DNA from: JBDTES01 sp039922435
GTDB taxonomy: Bacteria > Patescibacteriota > Saccharimonadia > Saccharimonadales > UBA4665
Assembly: GCA_039922435.1 (NCBI GenBank)
Contig: JBDTES010000031.1
Coordinates: 1-39,164, forward strand
Direction: 5' to 3'
DNA: 39,164 bases
The notes below the pieces were generated by a model that saw nothing but the letters and a program-made list of their open reading frames with translations, searched no databases and had not been told where the DNA came from. Below, one piece after another: positions 16,547 through 24,658 of the stretch. Position numbers and translations under genes: made by a program. Position 1 is the stretch's first letter. Every line of letters begins with the position of its first letter.

Positions 16547-16636
16547 TGGCGGAGAGGGGGGGATTCGAACCCCCGATGGAGTTGCCCCCATACCGCCTTT
16601 CCAAGGCGGCGCACTAGGCCACTATGCGACCTCTCC
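16547..16636 (-). tRNA. tRNA-Ser (anticodon GGA)
   Basis: A complete class II tRNA. Acceptor strands GGAGAGG and CCTCTCC (plus-strand 16630-16636 and 16551-16557) pair perfectly, with discriminator G and CCA encoded (16547-16549). The anticodon loop TTGGAAA gives GGA, reading UCC/UCU. The anticodon stem is GC-rich, a long variable arm follows (TGGGGGCAACTCCA), and the T-loop is TTCGAAT. Confidence 0.95.
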
Positions 16637-16765
16637 AGAATATACTGATTCTAGCAGAGCTTGGAGAGCTCGACCACCCTTATATGGTCTAATCTATTAT
16701 TCTATTATTAATACAACTAATTTTGCTTGCAGCAAGTCAGTCAACACAGGTACACTATATATTAA

Positions 16766-17644
16766 ATGTCCCTTATTGAACTACAAGATGCCAGCAAGCT
16801 GTATGGCTTCGGAGACGCTACGAATGTGGCGCTCGATGAGGTTAGTCTGACGATTGAAAAAGGCGAATGCGTAGCCGTGATGGGCCCGAGTGGCTGCGGT
16901 AAGTCGACACTCATGAATGTCATTGGCCTGCTCGATCGTCCGACTCATGGTGCCTATAAGCTCGATAGTAAGGTGGTCAGCCGGTTGAGCCCAAACCAGC
17001 GAGCTAAAATTAGACGTGATAAAATCGGCTTTATTTTTCAGTCATTTAACCTGTTAAATCGCCTGACGGCGCTGGAGAACGCTTCCCTACCGCTTTTGTA
17101 TAAGGGCGTGTCAGTCGGCAAACGGATGAGCCGAGCAGCTGATATGCTGGAGCGAGTGGGGCTAGGCGACCGGGGCTATTACTACCCGAGACAACTCAGT
17201 GGTGGTCAGACCCAGTGCGTGGCAATTGCTCGGGCGCTGGTAAATGAACCACAGCTAATTATTGCCGACGAGCCGACTGGTAATCTGGATAGTGCTAGTT
17301 CGAGGCTTGTCATGGAGCTACTTAGTGAAATCCATAAGACCGGTAATACTATTATTTTTGTTACCCATAATCCAGAACTGACCCGCTATGCCACGCGGGT
17401 AGTTTACATGCATGATGGTGAGATTATTCATGATGAACAAACTAAGCTTGGCGAGGTTGGACGCTACGCTCGAGCAGTTATGTACGCCGTACCGGAAACT
17501 ACCGAAGAAGATGACTTAGCTGGCGTATCGGCCTTAATGAACGCTATGCCTAGCAAAGACCGGGTCAAGGTCGTTAAAAAGAAGAAGCCAGCTCGCCGTA
17601 AAACCCGTAGTCGATCGAAGACCCAAAAAGGCCCTGCTAAGTGA
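16766..17644 (+). CDS. ABC transporter ATPase, MacB/LolD-like, with basic tail
   Basis: 292 residues. All nucleotide-binding motifs are present: Walker A GPSGCGKS (40-47), Q-loop Gln92, signature LSGGQ (144-148), Walker B LIIADE (164-169) and switch His201. Just after the signature the usual QQRVAIARAL reads TQCVAIARAL, replacing the conserved Arg with Cys. The domain ends near 225; a 65-residue extension finishes in a Lys/Arg-rich tail, unusual for LolD-type ATPases. It powers the permease encoded next, whose GTG start overlaps this gene's TGA. A TACACT lies 9 nt before the ATG, so a near-leaderless start is possible. Confidence 0.93.
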   Translation: MSLIELQDASKLYGFGDATNVALDEVSLTIEKGECVAVMGPSGCGKSTLMNVIGLLDRPTHGAYKLDSKVVSRLSPNQRAKIRRDKIGFIFQSFNLLNRLTALENASLPLLYKGVSVGKRMSRAADMLERVGLGDRGYYYPRQLSGGQTQCVAIARALVNEPQLIIADEPTGNLDSASSRLVMELLSEIHKTGNTIIFVTHNPELTRYATRVVYMHDGEIIHDEQTKLGEVGRYARAVMYAVPETTEEDDLAGVSALMNAMPSKDRVKVVKKKKPARRKTRSRSKTQKGPAK

Positions 17645-18873
17645 GTACTCTGCACCACGGTAATTTTAGGTTAGCTAGCCAGAGCTTGAAGGCTGCTAAA
17701 TCTCGCAGTTTTTTGACTATGCTTGGCGTCATAATCGGTGTTACGGCAGTTATTTGTGTAGTCTGTATTGGCGAGGGCGTCAAACAGCAAATTGCTGACA
17801 AAGTTAATCAATTTGGCAAAGATTTGATAACGATTCGGCCTGGTAGTGCCGACCAGTCCCCTTTAAAGAGCGGTAGTGCTATTTTGGGTGGTGGTTTGCC
17901 AATGGCGACCAGTAGCCTGTTGACCGAAAAGGATCTAAAAACCGTTAAAAGTACACCGGGCGTTGGCTTAGCTGTGCCTCTCAGTACAATTCCTGGTAGC
18001 CTACGTGGTGATTATAAGGTTAATGCACCTTATATTATAGCGACTGGCTCGGCTTTGCCGGAAGCGATTAATCAGAAGATTGCCTATGGTAGTTTCTTTT
18101 CGGATGATGAGTCAATCAATGGTATCATTCTGGGCCAAAAGCTAGCTGAAAAGCTTTTTAATGAACGCGTACCGTTAGGTCGAACAATCGTCTATCATGG
18201 TCAAAACTTTATTGTTGAGGGTATTTTTGACTTATTCGATGTAACACCGTTTTCATTGTCGGCCGATTTTAATGACGCTGCTTTTGTGTCTTACCAAAAA
18301 GCTAAGTCTATGACTACCGAAACACTTGGTATTTATCAGATTTTGTCTAAACCGACTAACCCAAACCTGACTGAAGCGGTAGCTGGTAGAATTCGGTCTA
18401 ATCTTAATAAGTCTCATGGGGGGTCAGGTGATACGGCCGTCCTAACCGAGGCTAATAGCATGACTTCGTCCAATCAGGTGATACATCTGATTACACTGTC
18501 AACGGTTGGCGTAGCCCTAATTGCTCTCGTTGTCGGTGGAATTGGTATTATGGACGTTATGTTAGTGTCGGTTACTGAGCGGATGCACGAAATCGGAGTA
18601 CGCAAAGCCCTTGGCGCAACCAATCAGCAGATCTTGCGCCAGTTTATGACAGAGTCGTTAGTAATTAGTCTGGTGGGTGCCGTAATTGGATCATTACTAG
18701 CTTTGATGGCGGTCGGTGCAATGCGTCTATTTACTAGTTTGCAGCCAGTCCTAGTCTGGCAAGCTTTTGTGCTGGCGATAGTTATAGCTGTAATTATTGG
18801 CGTTGTCTTTGGGACAGCTCCGGCCCTAAAAGCGGCCCGCAAAGACCCTATCGAAGCTCTCCGTCACGTCTAA
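17641..18873 (+). CDS. ABC transporter permease, MacB/FtsX family
   Basis: 410 residues from a GTG that overlaps the ATPase stop (GTGA). It has the MacB layout: one membrane helix at about 22-42, a large extracytoplasmic domain (about 45-275), then three helices near 280-305, 335-360 and 370-395. MacB_PCD hallmarks include the N-terminal SQSLKAAKSRSFLTMLGVIIG and, before the last helices, VSVTERMHEIGVRKALGA; it ends in KAARKDPIEALRHV. In a Gram-positive-like envelope such pairs export peptides, antimicrobials or lipoprotein-type substrates. No MacA-like adaptor or accessory gene is adjacent. Confidence 0.93.
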   Translation: MSTLHHGNFRLASQSLKAAKSRSFLTMLGVIIGVTAVICVVCIGEGVKQQIADKVNQFGKDLITIRPGSADQSPLKSGSAILGGGLPMATSSLLTEKDLKTVKSTPGVGLAVPLSTIPGSLRGDYKVNAPYIIATGSALPEAINQKIAYGSFFSDDESINGIILGQKLAEKLFNERVPLGRTIVYHGQNFIVEGIFDLFDVTPFSLSADFNDAAFVSYQKAKSMTTETLGIYQILSKPTNPNLTEAVAGRIRSNLNKSHGGSGDTAVLTEANSMTSSNQVIHLITLSTVGVALIALVVGGIGIMDVMLVSVTERMHEIGVRKALGATNQQILRQFMTESLVISLVGAVIGSLLALMAVGAMRLFTSLQPVLVWQAFVLAIVIAVIIGVVFGTAPALKAARKDPIEALRHV

Positions 18874-18941
18874 ATAACTTATCTTCCCCTTACTCACAAG
18901 TCCGTTAATTTGCTGAATTTGGGTTATTTTCTGATGATCCT

Positions 18942-19130
18942 GTTACTTTTGAAGGCCAAAAGTAACCAATTCGCTGTCTAGCGAACCTTTGGCCAGGATT
19001 ATATTACTTGGTTAAATGTTGTCAGTTGGCACTAATCCCCACAGTGACTAGCCACTGGATGTGGCGCCAAACAGTTGCGCCATCACCGTCTTTGGCGGTG
19101 GTCTTGTGTTACTGACAGACATTTAAGCCA
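18942..19130. other. Hairpin-rich intergenic region with a four-way-junction fold
   Basis: Between two convergent genes. GTTACTTTTG (18942-18951) and CAAAAGTAAC (18957-18966) form a 10-bp hairpin. A competing helix pairs GGCCAAA (18954-18960) with TTTGGCC (18988-18994) around a TTCGCT/AGCGAA hairpin. Farther right, 19009-19026 pairs with 19111-19130 over 18 bp with two single-base bulges. It encloses three hairpins: CAGTG/CACTG (19042-19057), GGCGC/GCGCC (19063-19081) and CACCG/CGGTG (19084-19100). It could be a structured RNA or a hairpin-type mobile element. Neither strand encodes a plausible protein. No T-run marks a standard terminator. Confidence 0.55.
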
Positions 19131-19174
19131 GGAAGCTACGTAATGGCCATCAATCCCAAATTTAACCCTACTGC

Positions 19175-19202
19175 CTACGATCTACGATCTACGATCTACT
19201 AC
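19175..19202. repeat. Short tandem repeat CTACGAT
   Basis: Three perfect CTACGAT units (19175-19195) are followed by a degenerate CTACTAC. The units end 13 bp before the Nramp-type gene's stop. It is probably slippage-prone sequence with no clear function. Confidence 0.7.
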
Positions 19203-19214
19203 CTACTATCCCCG

Positions 19215-20600
19215 TTAGATAATCGAGATGATAGCAGCGATGCCGGAGATGGTCATTAGACCGGTTATGAGCCAACCTAGTATGGTGGTGCTTTTGCGGT
19301 TGACCCAGTGGCCCATGATCTTTTTATTGGCTGACATACGCAAAATAAAGAACATAATAATCGGCGCCACTAAGCCGTTGGCGATGGCGGCATATATGAG
19401 GGCTTTGATAGGGTCGATGCCGATGAAGTTTAGGCCTAGTCCGACTAACATCGAGATGATGATGACGCCGTAAAAGGCATAGGCTTGCTTGAGTTTATAG
19501 TACAGCCCCTGCTTCCAGCGGAAGCTCTCCGAGATAGCGTAGCTCGACGAACCGGCCAGAACTGGTATAGCTAGCAAGCCGGTACCGATTATACCGACTG
19601 CGAACAAGAAATAAGTGGCGTCACCGGCGAACGGTCGGAGGGCTTCAGCCGCCTGGGCGGCCGAGGTAATATTGGTGATGCCATTGTGGAACAGGACGCC
19701 ACCACAGGCGGCGATAATAAAGAACATAACGACCTGGGATAGTAGCATGCCCGACCAGACATCAACCCGCATTCCCTTAACGTCGGCTGGCGCCGTGGCG
19801 CTCTGGCGTAGGCGTAGGGTAGTTTTACCCTGCAACACTTGCTCTTCAACTTCTTGGCTGGTTTGCCAAAAGAACAAGTACGGCGAGATGGTGGTGCCGA
19901 GGATGGCGCAGACTATCAAGATTTCTTCTTTATTCCAGTGGATAGTCGGGATAATAGCATTTGACAATACGGTGCTCCAATCTAGGTGAGCCAGGACGGC
20001 CGAGAAGATGTAACTAAACAAGATTAAGGCTAACCATTTGAGATACTTGGCATAGCGAACGTAGGGCGTAAATATTTGTAGCAGTAAACTAAGTAGTGCG
20101 AATCCGACAACTAGCCACCAGAAGTGCAGCCCCGGACTGAGTAGCTGAACACCTTTAGCCATAGCGCCAAGATCGGCTCCGATATTAAAGGCGTTGGCAG
20201 CGAACAATAAAATTGTGCAAACTTGGAGAATTCTTTTGGAATAATGGACTCGAATATTACCGGCTAGTCCCCTGCCAGTCACTAGGCCGATCCGGGCACA
20301 CATTTCTTGGATAGTGGCGGCTAGAGGATATAACCAGGCAGCTAGCCAGAGCAAGTGGTAGCCGAACTGGGCGCCGGTTTGGCTGTAGGTGGCGATCCCC
20401 GACGGATCATCGTCGCTAGCTCCGGTAGTTAATCCTGGCCCGAGCATGTGCCAGAAATTTTTGGTCTTTTTAGCGGCCGTAACACCTGGTAGAGCGTGCA
20501 GGATTTGATTACTGACTTCTATGGTGCGCTCCAAAGCTACCGCTGGCATTTCGGCACTCTTGGTTATAAACTGCTCGGTCGTTAATTTCTTATGGGGCAT
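19215..20600 (-). CDS. Nramp-related metal ion transporter, non-canonical subgroup
   Basis: 461 residues with about 11 membrane segments after an 80-residue cytosolic N-terminus. The first helix carries GASDDDPSGIATYSQTGAQFG. This aligns with the Nramp TM1 site but has DPSG instead of the metal-binding DPGN. The TM6 site reads ISPYLFFWQTSQ where canonical members have A/CxxMPHxxY, so the methionine that gives transition-metal selectivity is absent. Nramp-related proteins lacking that Met include Mg2+ or Al3+ carriers, so Mn2+/Fe2+ uptake should not be assumed. A TACAAT lies on the minus strand about 25 nt before the ATG. Confidence 0.88.
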   Translation of the reverse strand: MPHKKLTTEQFITKSAEMPAVALERTIEVSNQILHALPGVTAAKKTKNFWHMLGPGLTTGASDDDPSGIATYSQTGAQFGYHLLWLAAWLYPLAATIQEMCARIGLVTGRGLAGNIRVHYSKRILQVCTILLFAANAFNIGADLGAMAKGVQLLSPGLHFWWLVVGFALLSLLLQIFTPYVRYAKYLKWLALILFSYIFSAVLAHLDWSTVLSNAIIPTIHWNKEEILIVCAILGTTISPYLFFWQTSQEVEEQVLQGKTTLRLRQSATAPADVKGMRVDVWSGMLLSQVVMFFIIAACGGVLFHNGITNITSAAQAAEALRPFAGDATYFLFAVGIIGTGLLAIPVLAGSSSYAISESFRWKQGLYYKLKQAYAFYGVIIISMLVGLGLNFIGIDPIKALIYAAIANGLVAPIIMFFILRMSANKKIMGHWVNRKSTTILGWLITGLMTISGIAAIISII

Positions 20601-20677
20601 TTAAGCTGTAAGCCTTTCGCCCTATTGTATACCAAAAAGCTTATGTTTTAGTGTTTTAATCTCAGTTACAGTCCAGA

Positions 20678-20713
20678 TATTGACATCAGTGCTAATACAC
20701 CCCTATGTCAATA
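20678..20713. other. 9-bp inverted repeat upstream of the Nramp-type gene
   Basis: TATTGACAT (20678-20686) and ATGTCAATA (20705-20713) are perfect inverted copies with an 18-bp spacer. The site is 78-113 bp upstream of the transporter start and downstream of the VKOR stop. It could be an operator for a dimeric regulator or a weak transcription end. The right arm also offers a TTGACA -35-like box on the minus strand. Confidence 0.45.
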
Positions 20714-20773
20714 GGCTGGCCTACTCAGTTAGTTACTTAATAAATAGACCTTTTGGATTAGCTAAGACTTTAT

Positions 20774-21409
20774 CTAGATGTGTTGGCCGTAATAGTACCA
20801 GAAATGTTTCAGAATTATAGCAATAACAATTAAAAACCATAGAACGATGATATCTAGATGATGGCGACTAGCAAAGTCGACTGCTTTTTGACAGGAGGCA
20901 CGGACTTTTAGGTGGCCCTGACGGAAGTTATACAGTGTGGTATACCAGACTGCGATTGTTAGGACTACGTCAACGCTAAGGCAATATGGACAAAGTGCAT
21001 TAATGCTATATACGCTCTCATATAGGAGCCAATAAGCAAAGACCAGTCCAAGTGACAATCCAATCTGTAATCCCACCCAGAACCAACGCTTAAACTTAGC
21101 CCCAGCCAGCATGGCTACGCCAATAGTTAGGACTATTGGGAAACCAATTAGGCCAATATAGGGGTTCGTAAAACCAAAGGCATTAGCCTGAGGGCTTTGC
21201 ATAACTGAGCCACAACTAACAATCGGGTTTAAATCACAGGCTGGCTGGTAGTGAGGGTTAGCGGCTAGATCGAACTTTTCCTGGGTGATCATTAGAGAAG
21301 CTAGGATGCCGACGATGCCACAAACGATTAGAATCCAAGGTAGGGCTTTAATCAGCCACTGCAGAGCTGGCTTTTTAGCTGGTTGCTTAGTTTTGGGTCT
21401 TTTATCCAT
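20774..21409 (-). CDS. Vitamin K epoxide reductase (VKOR) family membrane oxidoreductase
   Basis: 211 residues from the ATG at 21409, four bases after the upstream gene's stop. Five membrane segments surround the VKOR cysteines: loop pair Cys58 and Cys66 (ACDLNPIVSCGSV) and active-site CPYC (Cys140-Cys143). Bacterial VKORs pass electrons from extracytoplasmic thiol oxidases to quinone and thereby drive disulfide formation. Many are fused to a thioredoxin-like domain; this one is not, and no DsbA-like gene is adjacent. Its coupling to a MarP-like protease with two well-placed extracellular cysteines suggests the protease is one of its clients. Confidence 0.92.
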   Translation of the reverse strand: MDKRPKTKQPAKKPALQWLIKALPWILIVCGIVGILASLMITQEKFDLAANPHYQPACDLNPIVSCGSVMQSPQANAFGFTNPYIGLIGFPIVLTIGVAMLAGAKFKRWFWVGLQIGLSLGLVFAYWLLYESVYSINALCPYCLSVDVVLTIAVWYTTLYNFRQGHLKVRASCQKAVDFASRHHLDIIVLWFLIVIAIILKHFWYYYGQHI

Positions 21410-21413
21410 ATAT

Positions 21414-22580
21414 TTATTCACTACAAGAGCTGGTGGGCACGGTCTTGTTAGCACTCACTGCTTGGTCGAGTGTCTGACTCACCTGCTTCGACGTTAAGAC
21501 GTATCCAACGTCATTATAGGTTGTTGAAGTAGCAAAAACAACTCCCAGAACACTACCGTCCTTAGCGATTAACGGGCCGCCAGAGTTGCCGGGCACGACT
21601 TTGGATTGGACTGAATAAATTTGACGTTCAGTTCGGCCTTGATCATATATATCGCGGCCCGAAGCCAGAAAATGATCCAGTACGCTAGCTGGCTGAGCTG
21701 TGAAATCGCCACCACCTGGATAGCCAACGACTGCGGCCGGAGTGCCGGTAGGTTGAGTGGCTTGGTTGATTGTTAGTGGCTTGCCGGCCAGCTGTGATAC
21801 CTCGAGAACGGCTAGGTCTAATTTAGAGTCAAACCAGACGACTCGGGTGTCGTGAATACCGTTTTTGTCCCAAATTTGGGGGTGTCTTACTCCAGCGACG
21901 ACGTGGGCGTTAGTGACGACGCGGTTTTTGGCATAGACAAAGCCAGAACCTTCGACAATACCACCGCAGCCGGTTCCCTCGATCTTGACGACCGATGCTT
22001 GGTCGGCTAGTACGGCCGCCTTTAGCTCGCCGAGTGGTGGCAGTTCGACGTGTTTGGGGCTGGGCTCGAGGCCACTAAATACTTGAGGAAACCCGTTGGG
22101 GTCGATTAACCTATTTAAAACACCAAAGAATTTGGTGACAGGTGGCAAGGATCGGTTTAGTGAATTAATGATACGTGATTGTTTAACAACAGACTGCAAG
22201 CCGAGCTGCGGACTGAGTACAACCATGGCGGCAATTAACCAGAGGCCGAGTAGTAATGTAGCTACGCCCATAACGGCACCTAGGCCGCCGTCGAGAACAT
22301 CTATACGGTGGCGCATAAGCCTGGTCTTGAGCTTAATACCGATATATTCCCCGACCGATAGCAAGCCAAAGCTAATTATTAGCACGATGATTATACCGAT
22401 TAATGAAGCCGCGGCCGATACGTGGCCAGATGTAATAGTGTGACTACTAATGAAGCTACCTAGGAATAATCCGCCAATAAAGCCGATAGTTGAGCCAGCT
22501 TGGCGAATCATGCCGATTTGGCTGCCCCGCACCATGGAGCTGATAAGGAGTAAAATAATTAGAATATCGACGATGTTCAT
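21414..22580 (-). CDS. MarP-like membrane serine protease (CvpA domain plus trypsin-like domain)
   Basis: 388 residues. Four N-terminal membrane helices form a CvpA/colicin-V-production domain (about 5-125). An extracellular chymotrypsin-fold protease follows, with His226 (VVTNAHVV), Asp255 (DLAVLEV) and Ser333 (GNSGGPL). This architecture is that of mycobacterial MarP (Rv3671c), which is needed for survival in acid and oxidative stress. Two cysteines, Cys205 and Cys386, bracket the protease domain; the spacing matches, as I recall it, the MarP disulfide. No PDZ domain is present, unlike HtrA/DegP. The next gene encodes a disulfide-forming VKOR. Substrate is unknown. Confidence 0.92.
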   Translation of the reverse strand: MNIVDILIILLLISSMVRGSQIGMIRQAGSTIGFIGGLFLGSFISSHTITSGHVSAAASLIGIIIVLIISFGLLSVGEYIGIKLKTRLMRHRIDVLDGGLGAVMGVATLLLGLWLIAAMVVLSPQLGLQSVVKQSRIINSLNRSLPPVTKFFGVLNRLIDPNGFPQVFSGLEPSPKHVELPPLGELKAAVLADQASVVKIEGTGCGGIVEGSGFVYAKNRVVTNAHVVAGVRHPQIWDKNGIHDTRVVWFDSKLDLAVLEVSQLAGKPLTINQATQPTGTPAAVVGYPGGGDFTAQPASVLDHFLASGRDIYDQGRTERQIYSVQSKVVPGNSGGPLIAKDGSVLGVVFATSTTYNDVGYVLTSKQVSQTLDQAVSANKTVPTSSCSE

Positions 22581-22684
22581 ATTGGCACTCGGTTAACTTA
22601 GGGCCATTATCTTAGTTATTATCACCATTTAAGTTTAACACTACGAGGTTATGGCTGATGTGCTATAGTCGTAGCTAGCTTACT

Positions 22685-23752
22685 ATGAAAATTGCTGTCA
22701 TAACCTGCTATCGTAACCCCGACTTTGTCCGGGCTCAGACACTGCGAGCTGCCTTAAAGTTAGTGCCTGGTGTTAAAACTGTAGTCGTTAAAAACCGTTA
22801 TCGAGGTATTTGGCGCTATGCCGAGGTAATTTATAAGGTTTGGCAGGCTCGCCGTCAGCAACAGCCTGATGCCTATTTGCTGACATATCGTGGTCAGGAG
22901 ATATTACCATTTATACTTTTGATTGCTTGGGGAAAGCCGGTTTATTTTGATGAGTTTGTGGTGCCGGTTTTTTATGCTGCCAGTGAGTATCAACGCCATA
23001 CTTTTGTGATGATAATTAACCGTCTGTTGGCCCGACTAAGCCGGCCGTTTTATCGGCTATGGTTGTGGCGCTGCGAAGTTATCTTGGCCGATACGACACC
23101 GCACGCTGAATTATCGGCCCGCGTCAATCACACTAACCTTCGTAAGTACTTGGTAGTGCCGGTGGGGGCTGACGAAAAGTTATTCAAACCAGTTTCTATT
23201 GTGCCAACTGAAAAATTTAGAGTGTTTTATTACGGTGCTACCATGCTACCGCTCTACGGAGTAGATACTATTCTGGCTGCCGCCGAGCTACTTAAAGATA
23301 ATACGGAGATTGAATTCTTGATTGCTGGCAACCCGAGCGGCATGCACCGAGCGGTTAAATCGGCCCAGTCGAGAGGTGCTAATATTCAGTACTTTAGACA
23401 TTTATCGCTCCAAGAGATTCCTGGTACTTTGAAATCCTGCAACTTGGCTTTGGGTGGACCTTTCGGTAATACACCGTTAGCCGAGCGAGTAGTTACTAAC
23501 AAAACCTATCAATCAACGGCCAGCGCTGTCCCGCTAGTAATTGGTGATAGCTTAGCTAACCGAGAATATTTTACTGATAAGCAGACTGCCTTGATTGTGC
23601 CCCTGGCTGATGCAGTGGCACTAGCCAAAACTATTAGCTGGGCCAGTGGTCATCCGTCAGAACTCATGGCTGTGGCATTAGCTGGCCGGAAGTTGTACGA
23701 AAAGAGTTTCTCGACGGCGGCACTGGCGCGGCGCTTGCAACGTTTGGCTTAG
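22685..23752 (+). CDS. Glycosyltransferase, GT-B fold (GT4-like)
   Basis: 355 residues. The N-terminal Rossmann-like half starts MKIAVITCYRNPDF and contains a hydrophobic stretch near 75-90. The C-terminal half has the GT4 pattern VFYYGATMLPLYGVDTILAAAELL, IEFLIAGNPSG and a final FGNTPLAERVVTNKTYQ segment, where the Glu of the usual ExxxxE motif lies. It probably transfers a sugar from a nucleotide donor to a lipid or cell-surface glycan on the cytosolic face. An extended -10 (TGC TATAGT, 22661-22669) is 15 nt before the ATG. It stands alone, not in a polysaccharide cluster. Confidence 0.85.
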   Translation: MKIAVITCYRNPDFVRAQTLRAALKLVPGVKTVVVKNRYRGIWRYAEVIYKVWQARRQQQPDAYLLTYRGQEILPFILLIAWGKPVYFDEFVVPVFYAASEYQRHTFVMIINRLLARLSRPFYRLWLWRCEVILADTTPHAELSARVNHTNLRKYLVVPVGADEKLFKPVSIVPTEKFRVFYYGATMLPLYGVDTILAAAELLKDNTEIEFLIAGNPSGMHRAVKSAQSRGANIQYFRHLSLQEIPGTLKSCNLALGGPFGNTPLAERVVTNKTYQSTASAVPLVIGDSLANREYFTDKQTALIVPLADAVALAKTISWASGHPSELMAVALAGRKLYEKSFSTAALARRLQRLA

Positions 23753-23769
23753 ATAAATTAGATTAATTA

Positions 23770-23799
23770 AAAACTACTCCGATTGCTCGGAGTAGTTTT
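23770..23799. terminator. Bidirectional intrinsic terminator
   Basis: A perfect 13-bp stem (AAAACTACTCCGA, 23770-23782, with 23787-23799) and TTGC loop. A-run on the left and T-run on the right let it serve the glycosyltransferase (plus) and the convergent RRM gene (minus). Confidence 0.85.
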
Positions 23800-23822
23800 A
23801 ACTAATATCACACTAAGCGATA

Positions 23823-24149
23823 TTAGTAGCGGTCGCGGCGGAAGTTGTCGCGGTTACCACCACCGTTACCACCACCGTTGAAATCACGGCGAGGACGGTC
23901 TTCTTGAGGGCGAGCTTCGTTTACAACGATAGCACGGCCCTGCATGTCGGTGCCGTTCAGCTTGTCGATAGCTGCTTTAGCAGCAGCGTCGTCTTCGAAT
24001 TCGACGAAACCATAGCCGCGTGAACGGTTGGTGTCGCGGTCAACGATGACCTTAGCGCTTGCTACTGTACCGAATTCCTTAAATAGGTCTTCTAGTGCAG
24101 AATCGTCAACTGCCCATGGCAGGCTGCCAACAAATAATTTAGTTGCCAT
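23823..24149 (-). CDS. RRM RNA-binding protein with Gly/Arg-rich tail
   Basis: 108 residues: one RNA-recognition motif (about 4-80) with RNP2 LFVGSL and RNP1 RGYGFVEF, then a Gly/Asn/Arg/Asp-rich tail. This is the layout of cyanobacterial cold-inducible Rbp proteins, which bind single-stranded RNA and often rise on cold shift. The start is fixed by a GAGG Shine-Dalgarno 10 nt upstream. That Shine-Dalgarno lies inside a 9-bp hairpin (see 24155-24205), so translation is probably regulated. The gene stands alone between terminators. Confidence 0.95.
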   Translation of the reverse strand: MATKLFVGSLPWAVDDSALEDLFKEFGTVASAKVIVDRDTNRSRGYGFVEFEDDAAAKAAIDKLNGTDMQGRAIVVNEARPQEDRPRRDFNGGGNGGGNRDNFRRDRY

Positions 24150-24154
24150 TTTAT

Positions 24155-24205
24155 ACTTACCTCTTCTTCTTGGTCTCGAGGTAAGTCCAACGCTTTCACG
24201 TCGGA
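24155..24205 (-). promoter_or_regulatory. Leader hairpins that sequester the RRM gene's Shine-Dalgarno
   Basis: In the mRNA sense, ACTTACCTC (24186-24178) pairs perfectly over 9 bp with GAGGTAAGT (24163-24155), around a 14-nt purine-rich loop. The right arm contains the GAGG Shine-Dalgarno. Just upstream a second hairpin pairs TCCGACG (24205-24199) with CGTTGGA (24192-24186) around TGAAAG, including one G-T pair. Closing of the first hairpin would block ribosome entry. Temperature, or the RRM protein itself, could control it. Confidence 0.6.
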
Positions 24206-24469
24206 TTAGCTGCTCCTCATGTCGAACCGATTACTTACTTATTAATTTGCTAGAACCGATGATCTTTAAAGGACTTCTCTTAAGCAGCTTATTCTAGTAG
24301 GGCTAATACTACCACAGTTAGCCTCTTAAAACAAGCGGTTTATTGCGAGGCTTAGTGAGTTAGAAATTTCGCTGATAAGCTGATTTAAACCACTTATGAT
24401 AGATATGGGTACGAATAAACCGTACGAGGGAAAGATATATAGGGTAAATATAAAGGAGTTTAATGGGAT

Positions 24470-24616
24470 ATGAAACGCTTACATGTGCTTAGTCAACCAA
24501 CATCGCTAAAAGATTTCAAAAAGCTTGATTTTGACAACCTTACCGATGACTGGCGATTTAAGGTAGAGAAACTTCAGGCCCGTCGGTTGCGCCAGTTTAA
24601 GCAACAATGGGACTGA
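24470..24616 (+). CDS. 48-residue hypothetical protein
   Basis: A short frame with AAGGAG at 24453-24458, 11 nt before the ATG at 24470, and a strong terminator 42 bp after its TGA. The product is MKRLHVLSQPTSLKDFKKLD followed by a charged region and an Arg/Gln/Lys-rich helix ending in QQWD. It has no membrane segment and could bind nucleic acid. An overlapping ATG at 24463 has better Shine-Dalgarno spacing but opens only a 9-codon frame. I do not recognise the family. A small AAGGCT/AGCCTT hairpin follows the stop. Confidence 0.55.
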   Translation: MKRLHVLSQPTSLKDFKKLDFDNLTDDWRFKVEKLQARRLRQFKQQWD

Positions 24617-24658
24617 AAAGGCTGAAGCCTTAACCTGAGTTTACTAATACCAAGATGT

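Noticed and set aside
16511..16591. N-terminal extension of the EEP-family protein
   Set aside because: The extension is translated from tRNA-Ser sequence. The family motif begins just after the ATG at 16510.
19175..19202. CRISPR-like array
   Set aside because: The 7-bp units are directly abutting with no spacers, and no cas gene is in the window.
19615..19989. 124-residue plus-strand frame inside the Nramp-type gene
   Set aside because: It is a shadow of the conserved transmembrane gene on the other strand and has no start signals.
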